Positions 35,835 to 49,885 are shown, counted from the stretch's first letter. The stretch is 64,000 bases of DNA from Lophius americanus (GCA_037951165.1 JBBDHG010000112.1:4528501-4592500), one strand, 5' to 3'. Numbers and translations: made by a program. Notes: generated by a model from the sequence alone, not told the origin.

Positions 35835-38800
35835 AGGTCTGCTGTAGCAATTTTTGCTTTTACTCAAATATATCTTGCTATGGATAGATGGGGATATCTC
35901 ATGCAGGGTAAATTTCCAGTTCAGTTTATTTGATGGCCAACTAAATGTGCAAATAAATTAACAGATTGCTTGCAATGAATGTACTCTGTGTGTGTCCTGT
36001 TTATTAGTAGTAAATCATGCCCATGATAAGGGGTATTCTTCTGATGATATGAGACCTTGGTAGCATTTTGTAACTTCACTATTTAGTCAACTATTATCAT
36101 AAACAGATAAAGACACATATGTCAGATTGCCTAAAGCAAAGACCCCCTCTGAAACGGGTCTATTTAATCAAAATGAGATCCCCCAGAACACAGTGTGGAT
36201 TTAATACTTTACTCTGGTGCTTTTTAATGGCTTTTGTGTAGAACATTAAATCTTCTTATTTGCTGAACAGTATCCCCTTTGTTCTTCTATTCAGCTCCTA
36301 CTCCGTGAAATACATGAGAAAGGTCTTGACATTTCCAAAACAAGAGTATAAGCAGGTGAATTAAATTCAGCGCTGGATTTCTTCAAACTCATGTCCACGT
36401 CATGCATTCATTTGACGTTTGAGTGGAAGCACATTAATTCCTGATGCAGTTCAACTGAAAATGAGAGGTGATTAAAATGATTTGCTTGCAAAAGACCATC
36501 CAAAGTTACCACTGTTACCACAATACAATACTAAGACATTATTAGTCAGGGGGGAACCTTTTCTCAGGCAATTAGGACGTCTGCCACCAGAAAGGTAATG
36601 TTGTAGCAGGTCCTTTCAGAAATCTGGCTCCAGTCATTTATGCAGGACCGAGGAACTCCACAGAAGTTACTGTACAGCTTACATTTCCAGAGCTTGAGTG
36701 GAAAATTAGGCTTTTATCACGAAACGGAGACCACACAAGAGCCAAATAGGTATTAAAGTTTCCCACTAAAGTTTATTGTGTTATTTTGGTTGCAACATTG
36801 CAATGCCCAGCCCGGTATGGGACCCCCAAAAATAGAAACCTGTATTGTAGATTTAATATGGGATCTAACAATAAAACCAGATCCCTTAGGCTACAAAGTG
36901 CTGGCTAGGTAAAAGTTATTAAGAAATCCTCTGGATGTGTCACCACGTCAAGGGGTTTCCTATAGTTCAGCGAGTGGGTAAGTTTAAAGCGAGCCTGCCC
37001 AATGGTCTTTTGGCTGCTGAATCTGACTCACCCTCCCTAGCTTTAGTGGTCCACCAATAGCTCCTAGTCAATAGATCCTAGATAACAATTATCCGTCTCT
37101 TTTCATGTTGGATGATTAAGTCAAACCCTTGCCTGGCTATTTACTAGGGGTCCTGAAGAGTTTGCACAGAATATGAGACTGTATGACTGTAATAATTCTC
37201 CAGGCGTGGACACAGGGGTCTTGTACAGACATACTGAAGAATGATTTGCCTTAACGTCTCAACTTGCGGCGCTCACATTGGGGATTTATGTTTGGCTTAG
37301 AGCTAACTGTCTAATTAGATGCAGCCCGATGGTGGTATAGCAAATGGGAATCACTCATCGTTTCTCGGTGACAGCCATGGTAATACACCGCTATAATTGG
37401 ACTGCAAACCCTTAATGTATGTGATCCTATATAGCTATAATATAACCTTGTATGGCTTTCCTCAGACTGACATCATAACATAGCCAGTGATGTCACTGAA
37501 ACCACAAGGGGATTTCACAAGGGCATATACATATCATTTCCATAGAAAGATGGAAATCCCTACTCATCTTATGTTGTTGTCTTCCTAGCCTTTTGCTTTT
37601 TGTAGATGAGGATAAACAAAAAATACATACAAATAAAAAAGGAATTGTTTCAAAGGAAAGAGTTGAAGATCCCTGAAATTTTGCAAAGTATTTTGAAATT
37701 TCACATTCATATTCAAGCAAAAACGATATATAGATTGATTAAATGTTAGTTGAGGATCTGATGCATAACCCAATGTGTGCTGCATATGCCAAAACAACTG
37801 ATCATTTTCCCAGGGCAGTATGGAATGCATTTTTGCTTTGGCAGTAAAGGTGGAAAGCTGGACAGAAGTTGACTTTATAATGAACATAGAGGCCCCAGGT
37901 TAATGAGAAGAGAGGGTGGAGTAGTAGAGTTGGTATAATAATGGGCAATTTAGGGGGAGGTACCAAATGTATAAATCTAGAACAGAAACATATATATTTA
38001 TTGGAACTCTGGAAAATTTTTATAGCAGAGATATTTTTAAATTGCCTTTTTCAGGAAGCTCTCCTGTATATAAAATGAATTAACATTTTATCAGGTGCAA
38101 AAAAAACTTTGGATCAAAAATCCCCCACTTTTTCAACAAAGCCATTCTAAAGTATATTTTTTATCTGAAGTTACCAGCAAACTTCAAACTTCTTACTTGT
38201 TTGTGAAAGCATTAGAGGTATAAAATTATATTATACTGTAGATATCAACTGCAGCCTAATGTCCCAGGACTTTCAAAGGTTAAGGTGGAGAACATCAAAT
38301 ATTCATGTTGTTTTCCATAAACCAAATTATGTTTATAAAACCAGTAGGCATTCTGTTGGTAACAGGTGACAAGTTGTTAAAATCTCTTTGTTCCACAATA
38401 TTCTGACTTCTTGGTAAAGCCATCAACATCAAATAGAAACTGCCCATCAAATTTAAATTTATCTTCCAGTTAGTTATATGTTGAGGTACCAGTTTTCCAT
38501 CACAGCACAACAACATGCAGCGGCTACATTTCTGAAAGCCTGAGCGGTTGTGGTGATGTTATTTCCCTGTAGCAAGGAGTTGAGGGAGCGTTGGAAAGAC
38601 TGATGCAGTTACCCTGTACTGGCCATAACAGTGCATTAATGAACATGCCTGTTAAATATTCAAAGAGAGGGAAAATATCTATATGGTTGAGCTGGGGGAT
38701 CTGAGCAAAAATACGGAAGTGGATGGCACTGTTATTCAAACAGATAGGTAGTTATTGTAGCCATTATTCATGACTTTAAACAAGTTAGGCTCAAAGTTAA

Positions 38801-40905
38801 TCTTCACTTAAATCTTAATAAATTCTACAGCCTCTCCTTGTGAGTTGCCTGAGATTTGAAAATTTGACTTGGGTGCGGCTCGATGGGTGTAAACTGTTTT
38901 ATCTACTGGGGGTGGGGGTTACTTGAACCAAAGCCAGGTCATTATTCTTGCCTGCCGTGAATAACTAACTTGGACAAGCCAAACTTTTGGAGCTGTTCCA
39001 TTAGTCCATTTGGCCTGCCCACTGGTCAATGATAGATGTTCAGTTTAAGAGGTGTACACAAACAGTTTGTGATGCTGAATGAAAAATAAAATCATTTTTT
39101 TACATCCATCTCCAAAATGTCTTGCCCGCAGTGTCCTTGTGATATGTCTCTCCGGAGAGTGGGTCCCATCCATATATGCCGTCAGCTCTGGTCTTCTTCT
39201 GGCGTAATACTCAGCCACTTTTCAAAATGCATTCACCCAAAATGAACCATTAAAGATTTACCATAAAAATATTTTTTTCGCTGAAATTAAAGCTACGTAT
39301 GATAACTTTTCAAACTTACTCAAAAGAGTCATCCGTCTGTCCATTCATCCATTCATCTTCTCCAGAATGAGAATCCAGATTCAAGCAGCTAAAGTGAGCT
39401 CACTTTTTAGGCTGGCTGAGCTCAGCCTTAGAGTTAAGGTGATCTTAGACATCCAGAAGAAACAAGGAGTAAAGGATTCCTTCAGTGTCTCCTACAAGAT
39501 GCCAGTTTGAGTTAATCATGAGTAAGGAAAACTGAGGCACTGTTATACTGAGTCAGTGTTATCCATTTTAATAAAGTTTCTGTCTGGATATCAAATTTCC
39601 TTCCTTTAAAAATAATTCAATTGAATTTGAACATGAAATGTTGGAGAGTACTGCTCCTCCTTCCTTTGAGTAAGTAATTGTATTGTAATGTTTCTTACTC
39701 TCCCTCTTTCCTTCTTTTTATAATAACAAAATATATCATCAAATATGACTCACGTATCTCGATTTGAAATGCGCAGATCGTAGGCTTTATCGTCTATGTG
39801 TACATGGTGGAGAGGAACAGAGTGGATGGATGAAATGATGGGTGGATGGATGGATGCAGGTGGGGTTTTAGCTTGTGTGGCGCCTTAGGCTCCTTATTCC
39901 AAATCCCCAAACAATTTTTTCATGTGGCCAAGCTACTATGTTTTAAAGCCTTATCAGATCTTAGAATAGCTTGTTGTTAATCAATTACTACAAATACAAA
40001 CACTGGTGTGGTTGCACATCATATAATAATTCATATTTTGGCTCAGTGCTTTAATTTTAGTGTCTATTGCATGCTATAATATATATGGTATGCCTCGTAA
40101 TTCAGATTAATAATTTTAACTTAATTTATAGGGAGATAAAACCCGCGGTTTGTATAATTCAATACATGAATACATATTTATTTATGTACATTTAGTGGTT
40201 TGCTCACATGTCTGACTATGTAATAGCTTTAACTTAAAATAATTTCTCAGATAAGAACCCCAATAGTTAATATAATCAGACTTTGGTTCTGAAAAATAAA
40301 GACTGACCCTTAACAGGCATTTATATGCAATGTAGCTTGTTACTCCGTTTTAATTGATTACTTATACATTTTAATAAATATTATAAATTCTGCAGTCCGT
40401 GCACAGATATTAACGATATGTTGTGTTCACCTCTTCCCTGGGCCCTGACCACCCCATTAAAAAAATCCTAGGGCTACCACTGCACTAAGCTCAGGATCTG
40501 ATCAATGTAGAGAACTTTTATGGAGTCACTTAAGTTGTGTTAGAGTTGTAATCTTTCTGCTGCGGCCATTGGCCCCGTATTATCATGATGATGTGTAATT
40601 ATATCAAATATTTGTTCCTGGTGGACAGAAAATGGAATATTGTCGCTGTATTACACCTATGAGTCACTGCACAGCAATCAACACAGCATCGCATCGCTGT
40701 ACAAATACATAAGTGAGCATGACCCCCTGCCTCGAACCCCTCCCCATCTCCAACCTCTGACAATGGGATTCTTCCCTGCAGGAAGAAACCTGTATGCTCA
40801 CAAACTAGATGGGCGCTCATTCCGACAAGCGTAATTGACCCACATGTTGACAATACCAATCAGCGATGTCACCATTCAGTTCCTTTTTATTGATACATAC
40901 GCCAT
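35835..40905. other. No gene recognised, 35.8-40.9 kb
   Basis: Segments at 37.26-37.42 kb and 40.56-40.85 kb are more complex than their surroundings and might be conserved non-coding elements. The rest is AT-rich. The GGAT tract lies at 39.8 kb. Confidence 0.5.
39821..39857. repeat. Imperfect (GGAT)n tract
   Basis: gtggatggatg occurs twice, separated by aaatgatgg, and a third unit follows. Confidence 0.8.
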
Positions 40906-40907
40906 GC

Positions 40908-40909
<2 letters not shown>

Positions 40910-40991
<82 letters not shown>
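40910..40991. repeat. (CT)n microsatellite, about 80 bp
   Basis: Pure CT dinucleotides. This is a polypyrimidine mirror tract that could form H-DNA. Confidence 0.98.
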
Positions 40992-40994
<3 letters not shown>

Positions 40995-42219
40995 ATTCAA
41001 CTGTTTTATTTCATCCCATTGAATAGGTCAAATTCTGTTTTGGTATATAGTATATAGTTTTTATATATCCTCAGAAATGTTTCTGAAATACTTATATTTC
41101 AAAAGTGTTGGCAAATTATTTGACAATATTGCTCATGAAGCTTGAATATAAATGTTGTTCAACTCAGTCCTGAATAAAAATGATGAATGAATCACCTCTA
41201 TGCAAGTAGAGATGGAATCTTCATGTCCTCTATTTGAACCATCACTGAGCAGAACTGAGATCAGAGATTCTGGCATATGGTAACCAAGTAATGCTGGGTT
41301 TCAATCACCAAAAGGAAATGATTCCTTCACCTGACCGCTTTGAAATCGACTTTAATCTATCAAATTTGGGGTCCAAAGGAAACAGGTTTAATCTTTAGAT
41401 TCAAGTGTCTGCCACTGAGTACTAAGGTCTCTTAAAAGTAAGAGTTGTCAGCTTGAATCGTGAAGATCAGAGTGTTTCTGTTGTCAAACAGTGACAGTAT
41501 CAATTTGAAATTGCTTCAAATGAGACAGGGATATGGAAAAACCCAAGGTTGACTGCTTTGGTTTCCAATTTCCCTGACCTAGTCCTAACACACATTTTCC
41601 ACGATATAGGATGCTTTTGGATTAACCTCCCTACCAAATCTAATTCACTTATCATGCTATTGTTATTCTACTTTTGCTGCTAGAGTGGCTTAAGGGCAGA
41701 CACTGATCTGGTGAAGAGTGTGACCATTCTAGTCAGAACCATCAGAAGTCAGACATCTAGCACAATGGCAGGAGAGCAGGATGAAGTAGTTCCACAGAGA
41801 GAACACACACACAGCCAGCCATCCATTACTTCAGCATTATTTCTTAACCTTGCCCCCCCCTTTCCTCAAATTTCTCACCCTTTCTTCTATGAAGGTCCAC
41901 GTCCTGATTTAATGGCAACAGGGTAGGGATAAAGGACAATTTATATTAATAATCAGACACTTCAGCAGCGGCCACACGTAAGACCCACTGAACATTTAAA
42001 TACATTCAATAAAGCCTTTCGGAGGTGCAGCATAGAAGCACAAATCCACATTTTATTCAAGTTAAGCTCTCTTCTGATTGCAACAATTTCAAGGAGCTAG
42101 TCAACGACTTTGGTCCATACTGGAATCCTAATAACAACTACATTTACTAGACCTATGCTGTAGTCAACGACAGCGGGTGTATAACCCCGAAAAGTCCACA
42201 ATCCCCTGCGTTGCACAAG

Positions 42220-42960
42220 TTTAACTCTTCAAATTAAATGTAAAGTTATGTCCACAGAATTTGTTTGAAAAAAGATCCCCCTAAGGAGTATAATGTTTAC
42301 TATTACAGTAAAATACAATGTATAGTAGATAGATGTCCTTAAGTCAATACATATGCACCAAAATCCGACCAACAATTAGGAAGTTATGACTGAAAAATAA
42401 TGTTTTTAGTAAAAAAAAAACTCCCCCTATTGAGTAAAATATGAACTATTAGAGTACAACATATACAATATATACAAATGAGATATATTCAATAGCATTC
42501 AGATGCTTCAGATTTGGACTGAGTTGAACCAACGGCTGGGGAGTTATGTTTGAAAAACAGTGTTTCGTAATAAGCTCCCTCTAGTGAATGAAATATGGAC
42601 TTTTTGAGTGAAGCACGATACATACAAGATAGACTTCCTGGACTTGATTCATACGCACCAAATTTTGTAGAAAATCGGACCAGTGCTAGAGAATATAAAC
42701 TTTGGCTGATAAAGTTTTCCCTCGTGACAAAACTATACATCCGACCTTTCCCAAAATCAACCCAGTTCTTTCTCGCACTATATATATCTATTTAGGTATA
42801 CAATATGAAAATGATCCATGAAACCTTTTTTTAGTTATTTCCAGAAAACAGTGTGTTTCCTCTTTTTATTTAAAAAGCGCCCTCTAGTGAGAAAAATATG
42901 ACTTACAAGCAAAATACGATATTTAGAAGATAGATCTTCTTGTGTCGATTAATTCTTCTA
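42220..42960 (+). repeat. Dispersed repeat family A, longest copy, four module starts
   Basis: Module starts of the type 'aaatatgaactattagagta' occur near 42289, 42439, 42590 and 42893, i.e. at spacings of about 150, 150 and 300 bases. The last interval includes the extra cagttcttcctcgcac-like block. Internal blocks gattcatacgcaccaaattt, aatcggaccagtgctag and gaaaatgatccatgaaacc identify the family. Confidence 0.65.
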
Positions 42961-43537
42961 TCCTATTCCTCGGGTTTTGACTGTTCCTCTTGCAGCTGAT
43001 TTGTAAAACAGTCAGCAGTGATGTTGATACAGTGGGTTGCAAGCTGCAGTTTTCCCAGCATCTAGACAGAAGTCTTTGGCTGTCGCAGCTTTGAAAAATG
43101 ATTACTTCAACTAATTACTTCAGGAAAGGCTTTGCCAAGCAATCAGAGGCAGAATATAGGACTAGTCTTGGCAGAATTTTCAGCTTTGATGACGATGAGG
43201 TTTTATATAGACACATTGTATTATATAATCCTGGACTAAGTGTATGACCTTTTGAATGGTTAAGAGAACACTAACTGATTTAACTAAATCCTAACAGTAA
43301 AATAATTTAGCCTGTTTTTTAACCCACCTGAATCCCAAATGCTATGAATCAAAATAATTATTTTGATGACTCAATTCCAGGATACATCAAACAAAAAAAT
43401 GGAAATGTTGGTCCAATGGCTTCAGTAGTAAAACAGATGACTACTTATCTAACAGTCACTTGAATCAAATAAGAAATGAGTGGATTCAGAGTGAAAACAA
43501 CATTACTCAAATCCCCCACTGATATAGTATGTCCTAC

Positions 43538-43655
43538 CTGGGTCTGAGAACCGTGTACCCCTCTTCAGGTCATGACCAATCTCCTGCACAGATCCAGCAA
43601 AGTTGGTCAACACCAGGCCCACACTGGCCTGATGAATTGCCACAGTGCGGACCCA
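43538..43655 (-). CDS. Orphan internal exon of an unidentified gene
   Basis: The 118-nt segment is preceded by a T/G-rich tract ending gtgtgcag and followed by the donor gtaggaca. Only one of its three frames is open. It starts in phase 0 and ends after one base of a codon, encoding 39 residues that begin WVRTVAIHQASVGLVLTNF and end KRGTRFSDP. The codons look used (CTG, GTG, GGC) and the GC content is well above its surroundings, while the flanks are AT-rich. I do not recognise the family. No neighbouring exon of the same gene could be found with confidence, so it is either one exon of a gene with very large introns or the remnant of one. Confidence 0.45.
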
Positions 43656-43788
43656 CTGCACACATACACACACATACCTACAAAGATCTGACGAAAACAA
43701 CAACACTTGTAGCTGCACACCTACCTTCCAATTCTATAGAAGTTATATGAAACCAGGAGAGAAATATATCCAATATTATTATTACTTG

Positions 43789-43791
<3 letters not shown>

Positions 43792-43848
<57 letters not shown>
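43792..43848. repeat. (TA)n microsatellite, 57 bp
   Basis: Pure TA run about 140 bp upstream, in minus-strand terms, of the orphan exon at 43538-43655. Confidence 0.97.
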
Positions 43849-43850
<2 letters not shown>

Positions 43851-45031
43851 GGTTATAATCAAGTGTAAACTTTCATTTGCAATGGGCAATCCTGTTTGGA
43901 TTTGAACCCTTTACCCTTAGCTGAAGACATTAAAATTCTTCTCTATGTGCTCTTCAGTTCCTTCAGTTCGGTGCCTGCCAGAATAGCAGCGTCACTCAAC
44001 AACTTCTGTCAAAACTAGAAAATTGATTTTTCAGAAATGACTTAATGACTCCTACTTCCTCTGCCTTTATTTATCAAATTGCTCTCATCCTCTCGATGCG
44101 TCTTACTACTTTGCAGCAGTGCAGGGATAGCCAGGATTTTAGAGGTCACCACTCCCACCACAGAAAAACAGGGTTACTTTACTCTTTATATTTGAAGTAT
44201 TCAGTTAACTACCCCGTTTGTCTTTCTTTCCATATTATTATCCAACACTCCAACACCGATGTATGAATCTGTTTTCAATATCCATCCGTCCGTCTGTAAC
44301 TCCAGCCATCCTTCTATGTTCCAAAGAGTCAACTCTGCTCAATGACATCAAAACGCTGCTCTCTCTTTACCACGTTTGATTTAGTGGATTGGCTTGATCT
44401 TTGTTTAACCTATCATGCTGCTTTACAATAGTGTGCACATGTTCTTAACTTGACTGCCTGAACCTGTCCCAAATGGTTGCTTGGATGAACTTGAACTGAC
44501 CCTTGTGGAACCATTTAATCCCTGACTTGTTTGTTAGGGTAATCGAAGTATAGTAAGTAATCGAGTATTGAATTTAGAGCCTTACTTTTCATAGCGCTCT
44601 TTTTTGTTCACACCACATTTTTTTTTTATGCATAAGGAGCCTTAGTATGTGGGCTTGAACTATGCTGAATGCACTCAAACTGAATCCCCCTGCTATAAGT
44701 CAGATTTAGCAGAATAATTCTGGTTAATTTGGTGAATTTGCTTTTTGGTATACACCTCCTGACTTACAATTATCTTCATTTCTTTCCTTCTTTTACGTTT
44801 TCATTACTTTTGTGTCTGTGCCTAGTTTTGGGTCCTTTACACTGAATTGATTGTGACAGATGCACAGATGACAGATACAGTTAATTTAATCAAGCAGTAT
44901 TTGTATGAGACAAATTATTCTCCTTAGTCATAATCAGGTCATTGAGTTTTGTAATTGCAGAATGATGGGACAGATCGATCTAATTCACCTGGTATAGCTT
45001 CAGGGATGTTTCAGTGCATTATAAATTAAAT

Positions 45032-45055
45032 GTATTATTATTATTATTATTATTG
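45032..45055. repeat. (TTA)n trinucleotide repeat
   Basis: Seven to eight copies of tta. The same short phrase 'aattaaatgtattatta' recurs near 63170. Confidence 0.9.
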
Positions 45056-45301
45056 CTAGTTTACTCTGAACCAGTCCCACTGTAACCATTAAACCAAAGG
45101 TAAACTGCACTACATTTTGAAAAGTGGGTCATTTATGTGCAAGGAAGCCTTTTATTAGTACTCCAGGCACATTCCCCCTACATCCACATTGAATTGGCTC
45201 TTGACATCTTAGCCCTCACACAGTCATATTGGTTAAATAATTTCATGGTATTAGCTCAAAGAGTCAGTGAAGATTAATGTCAGGTAAAGAAGTGAGTTGG
45301 T

Positions 45302-45340
45302 GTTTGTGTGTGTGTGTGTGCATGCGTGTGTGTGCGTGCA
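45302..45340. repeat. Short imperfect (GT)n tract
   Basis: GT dinucleotides with 'catgcg' and 'gcgtgc' interruptions. Confidence 0.85.
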
Positions 45341-46867
45341 TCAATGTCTCTCTGCCCGGTGCTTCTGGTAATCTAATATTCATGTTATTCTTTTCTCTCA
45401 GCTTTCCTGACAGGTGACACATGAAGTGGAAAAGTCGGGAGCTGAATCATTTGACATTTAATTTTTTGCTTCACGCTCAATTCACAGTGGTTTTCCTTTA
45501 ATCACCATAGAGGAGAAAGAAAAAACATGACACTTGGCAGCTGGATTTAGATTTTCTTTCAGACTGCTAAAGCATACAATGCAAATAAGACACACGTTTC
45601 ATGTCTTCACGATAGTCATCAAGAATTACCAGTTAGCCTGAATTACTCCTGGAAGAAATACTGTCCAACGTGTAACTGGAATTCTACTGAATCAGTTCCA
45701 TTATGCAACAAGTGGCCAATTTGGTCAAGTGTAAGGTAATACTATAGAACTTCCAAAAGGGAAATTTTTTACATCATATACGGTATCAAAGTCACTTATC
45801 GGCCACAGATTTTTAAGACAGAAAATATCTAAATCCAAAGTTCCTGACCTAAAAAAATAACATAATAGAAATAACACGTATAGCTATGGATGTTGATTAG
45901 CTTTAGTTCAACTTCTTTTCTTTTCCAAAGTATATTGTTTCACCTACACCCTAACACCCAGAAAATATCCAGCTTTGATTCATCGTTGGCAGAAGATTCA
46001 GTGTTTACGTCTGATGCACATGAACTGGTAGATGAGGTATTAATGATAGCACAGGGCAGAAACATCTGTTGTACAATTATGCGAGATTTCAATCTACCAA
46101 CCCTTCTGAAGAAGTATTTATATCGTACTGGACATCATAAACAGCAGCTGTTTAGTCTTCAAATTTGTACCATTGTTACCTGCGCAATATACGAGAGGAA
46201 TATCTATATAACTATATTATTAATTTGATTAATTACATTTCTTTTTAAATTGTTAGAGAAATAAGCACCATTTCCTCCTGCACACATAGTTTAGTGTGAT
46301 TCTCTAATGCAGTCAAAATGGTTCAAACAAAAAAAATTCCAATTACTGTTATAAAATTACAAGTTTCACAGAACATTATTTATTTGTTTTCTCAGTTAAT
46401 CCAATTGGAGTTTTATGTATTGCCAAGGTGTTGAACCTAGAAGATCAGATCATACATCTCTCCATCACTTCCACCCCAGGCCTTTCCCTGACAGTATTAT
46501 CTTTTATATCCTTTATCTTTTATTGTTGAGATCTCTGTTTCTCTCACTCCAGTCTCCTATGATTTTTGTGCTACCTCACTCTCTTACTATTCTCCTTCTT
46601 ACTGTTGCAATTACTGAGAAAACATCTCCGTTAACCACCTTCTATGTGAATATGCTCCTTACCAAGTTTTACAGCTGTTCCATTTGAAGTCATGAATGAA
46701 AAATGACAAACTTTCGCTCCCACCAAAGAAACAGGTTGTTGAGTGCTTTAAACTGGCAATTATTAACTGCACACAAGTATTGAACGCCAGTGCTGGACTC
46801 CATTCAGTCCTCCTGCATCAAGTGAAAAAAGGATCTTTTTGAGCACAGAATGGAAAATGAATCGAAC

Positions 46868-46902
46868 CCATACCCCATCAACCAAACAGGGTATGGGTTG
46901 AG
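46868..46902. repeat. 11-bp inverted repeat, core of a longer imperfect hairpin
   Basis: aacccataccc and gggtatgggtt are perfect arms about 12 bases apart. The pairing extends outwards imperfectly for another 20-25 bases on each side (aaaatgaatcg / gagttcaatttt), which suggests a folded-back MITE remnant. Confidence 0.75.
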
Positions 46903-49871
46903 TTCAATTTTGATTCTCTTTTCTATGATTGTTCTCTAATCTTAACCCCTAACCTGTATTGTCCTGGCATCAGTTAAATACAAGGCAGATGTTTCGCCAA
47001 CACACATAGTAATTAAATCCCCGAAAAGTCGGGATATTAAGGAATTGTCATTGATTATTATGATTTAATTTGAGGAGTTATATCAGCAGCATTGCCTGTG
47101 CAACCCAAGGGATTGGGGGCTTTTCTGGGATATACCCTTGCTGTCTGGAATGACAAGAGTAGGCCTAGTTATTTACACACAAACCATGACCTTTCCCAAT
47201 ACCTAATCCAGTGTTTTCTTGCTTAGGGTTAACCAAATCTGAAACAAAGCTGTGTAAGTTAACAAAATGGTTTTATTTTAGGAGCAAATGAGTTGAAATG
47301 GCTTTAGGAGACACAGACATTTGACATCATCCTACTGATATTTGTCACCTGAAGAAAACTGTTGCTGTGCTTCTCTGAAGGCCAGTAACTCCACATTTTG
47401 CAAGGAAAATACATTCAACAGTCACAATGAATCAATCGGCCATAATATCAGTAATATACAGTAACCTATGATGGATGAATATTCAAACAGAGAGCAGTTC
47501 TACAAATGTATTTCAACATGTGGATTTTAAGAATCATTTTAAGGATGTTCAATTTAGAAACGATAAAAAGTCAATATTAGAAACAAAATCCCCATAAGGT
47601 CCCTTCGGTGAAGTTTTTTTTTTTCACTCAGCAGAATCCTATCCAGGGCGTTCCCTGCCTCTCACCAAATGCTAGCTGACGTTCACGGGTTAAGCATGTT
47701 TCAGAAAATGCATGGATGGAATGTCATAAAAAAAAAAAAAAAAAATTCAATTTAATTCTTTATACAAACAACGATGATCCTTAATTCAAACAATCCCGGT
47801 ATGTACATTTGAACATGTGAGCAACAGAAATCTACTAAAGAAAAGCATGTAATATATGTAGCATGCTCAATTGCACCTGAACGTATACTAAATTAGCCCT
47901 GTGGTGAGAAAGCGTGTCGAGAACTAGAACTGTGTGCCACACCAAAGTGTTCACTCGCTTACATTTGGATGTTTAGCTTCGATAACATTGTATGTCCTTG
48001 TTTTCCATTAAATCCACAAAATACAGTGACTAAGCTCATGGGCCATGTCCAGGCTAAGGTAATATCAGACCTGTATTCTCTTCTTACAGGACCATGTTGA
48101 TAGAGAAGTCGCCCACAGCTTCTTCGTGTAAACCACAATGGAATTCACTCAGAGCTGCTCTCAGGTGATTAGCCTGAATTTGCCCATTAATTACCAGACT
48201 AATAAGCTGCATTGATGTTCAGAATTGAAAGCGAGGCCCCTCACATGCCTGAATGAGTAATTAAATGTATCTTTTGAAGAAATTGTAAGTATTTAACGTC
48301 AGAATGCCAAAACCGACACACACACACACACATACTTATCTCCTACTACAGCCTTATAGACGTTCCTCTTCCTCCTTCCTTTGCAATCTATTTTTTTTTC
48401 TTTTTTCCAATTTACAAACACACACACACACATCCGACCACCTAGACCATTACAGACGTGTTCTCATTTAGCCTTGGGAACTTTTAGCAGTTTATGGGCC
48501 AGATACTGCAATTTAGAAGAAACCATTTGGTACAGTCATGAAAGACATAAAAATTCTAATTCTCCGGCTCGTAGATATTGCAAAGCATTCCACATGAGGG
48601 AAACTGTCATCTCATAACATACTTTTCCATTTAGGAATATTGCTCTTTATCATCAGGAATATCATAATTGTGCAATATTTTCAGTGTTTTTATGAAGTTG
48701 CGGGAAAACCTTAAAAGCGCAATAGCGTCATAACTATCCGTCTATATTTCTCTCTGAAGGTGCTGTCGCTGAAGAGAAGAAAAGCCGTCTGAGCTCACAA
48801 TCAGAGGAACTAAACTTAGGTGCTTACAGGCTAATTACCGGGTTTTTAACATCTAACATCACCAGATGAAGACAGTAAAACTGTGTTCCCTCAAGTGGAA
48901 AAATCCTAACTGCGTTGAACATTTCTCACTTAATAAAGAGCGAGATCAACAGCAAATTCTTAATAAAAAAAAGTTAAACTCTTTAATTGGAATCACTCGG
49001 CACTACTTCCATCTTTAAACACAGGTGCAGCTGTAGCCTTGATACATCAGAGGAGGAACTGCTGGTTCAAAACCTGCAGGCAGTAATCTCCAACTGCTAT
49101 AAAGTAACGCTCAGAAGAAAACCTTCAACAAACGTGTTTCTGCTTTTTATCTCTCTACGAGTTAGGAAACTGTTATAAGAAACACAGTTAAGGCCCCGCT
49201 GATAAATGTGCAGAGGTCTGAATCTGCTTCACCTGCCCAGAGGAGCTCCATATCCAGAACATAACAGAATTGTCAAAATAAAGGTAAGCTCTGTTATTTT
49301 TTTTGGACTACTTGGGAAAAACATTTTTCAATATCTTTTCAGAAACACAGATGACAACTGTCGCCGTTTTCTATTTAATTATTTAATCTCTTACGATGAC
49401 GTTGTCCAACAAACAAAAACAAGGAAAGTGAGAGCCAAGGCTAGTGACAGTGTAAGAAAGCAAAAAATGACCATCTTGATCATGTTCAATCCATCATGCC
49501 CCCCCTCTCGCTCTGTCCCATGTGTCCTTCCGACAAAGGGACAATAACCCCCCACAGAACAGAACAAAGGCGCACAACACTTTCCATATAAATGTGGAAT
49601 GGAAAGAACACTAAAACCACAGTAAGAGTGAGCAGATGTGCCTGGCACAAAGATGACACCATGTTGTTCGTCTTGAAAAAGCCACATGTGTCTGATGTTG
49701 GAGACATGTAAAATGTCTATCGTCACTCGGGAAGCTGAGAGGAAGACTGTGGTGCTGAAGCTGTTGGGTGGCTTGTAATTTGTTTTCTGTAGTTGCATCA
49801 TCAGCAGTGCCACTCCTGCCACCCTCTGGACTGTAGTGGGATAGATAGGGGTCGGAACAGAAGCCAACAGC

Positions 49872-49885
49872 TGCGTGTGTGCGTG

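Larger units (their letters stand above)
43850..49870. other. No gene recognised, 43.9-49.9 kb
   Basis: Holds a TTA repeat, a GT tract, the 46.9-kb hairpin and a poly-A run at 47728-47745. An A/T-rich homeodomain-site-like patch lies at 48.17-48.26 kb. No coding frame is credible. Confidence 0.55.

Noticed and set aside
45420..45468. Short terminal exon (VTHEVEKSGAESFDI then stop) after a pyrimidine tract
   Set aside because: Fifteen codons are too few to judge and nothing upstream connects to it.
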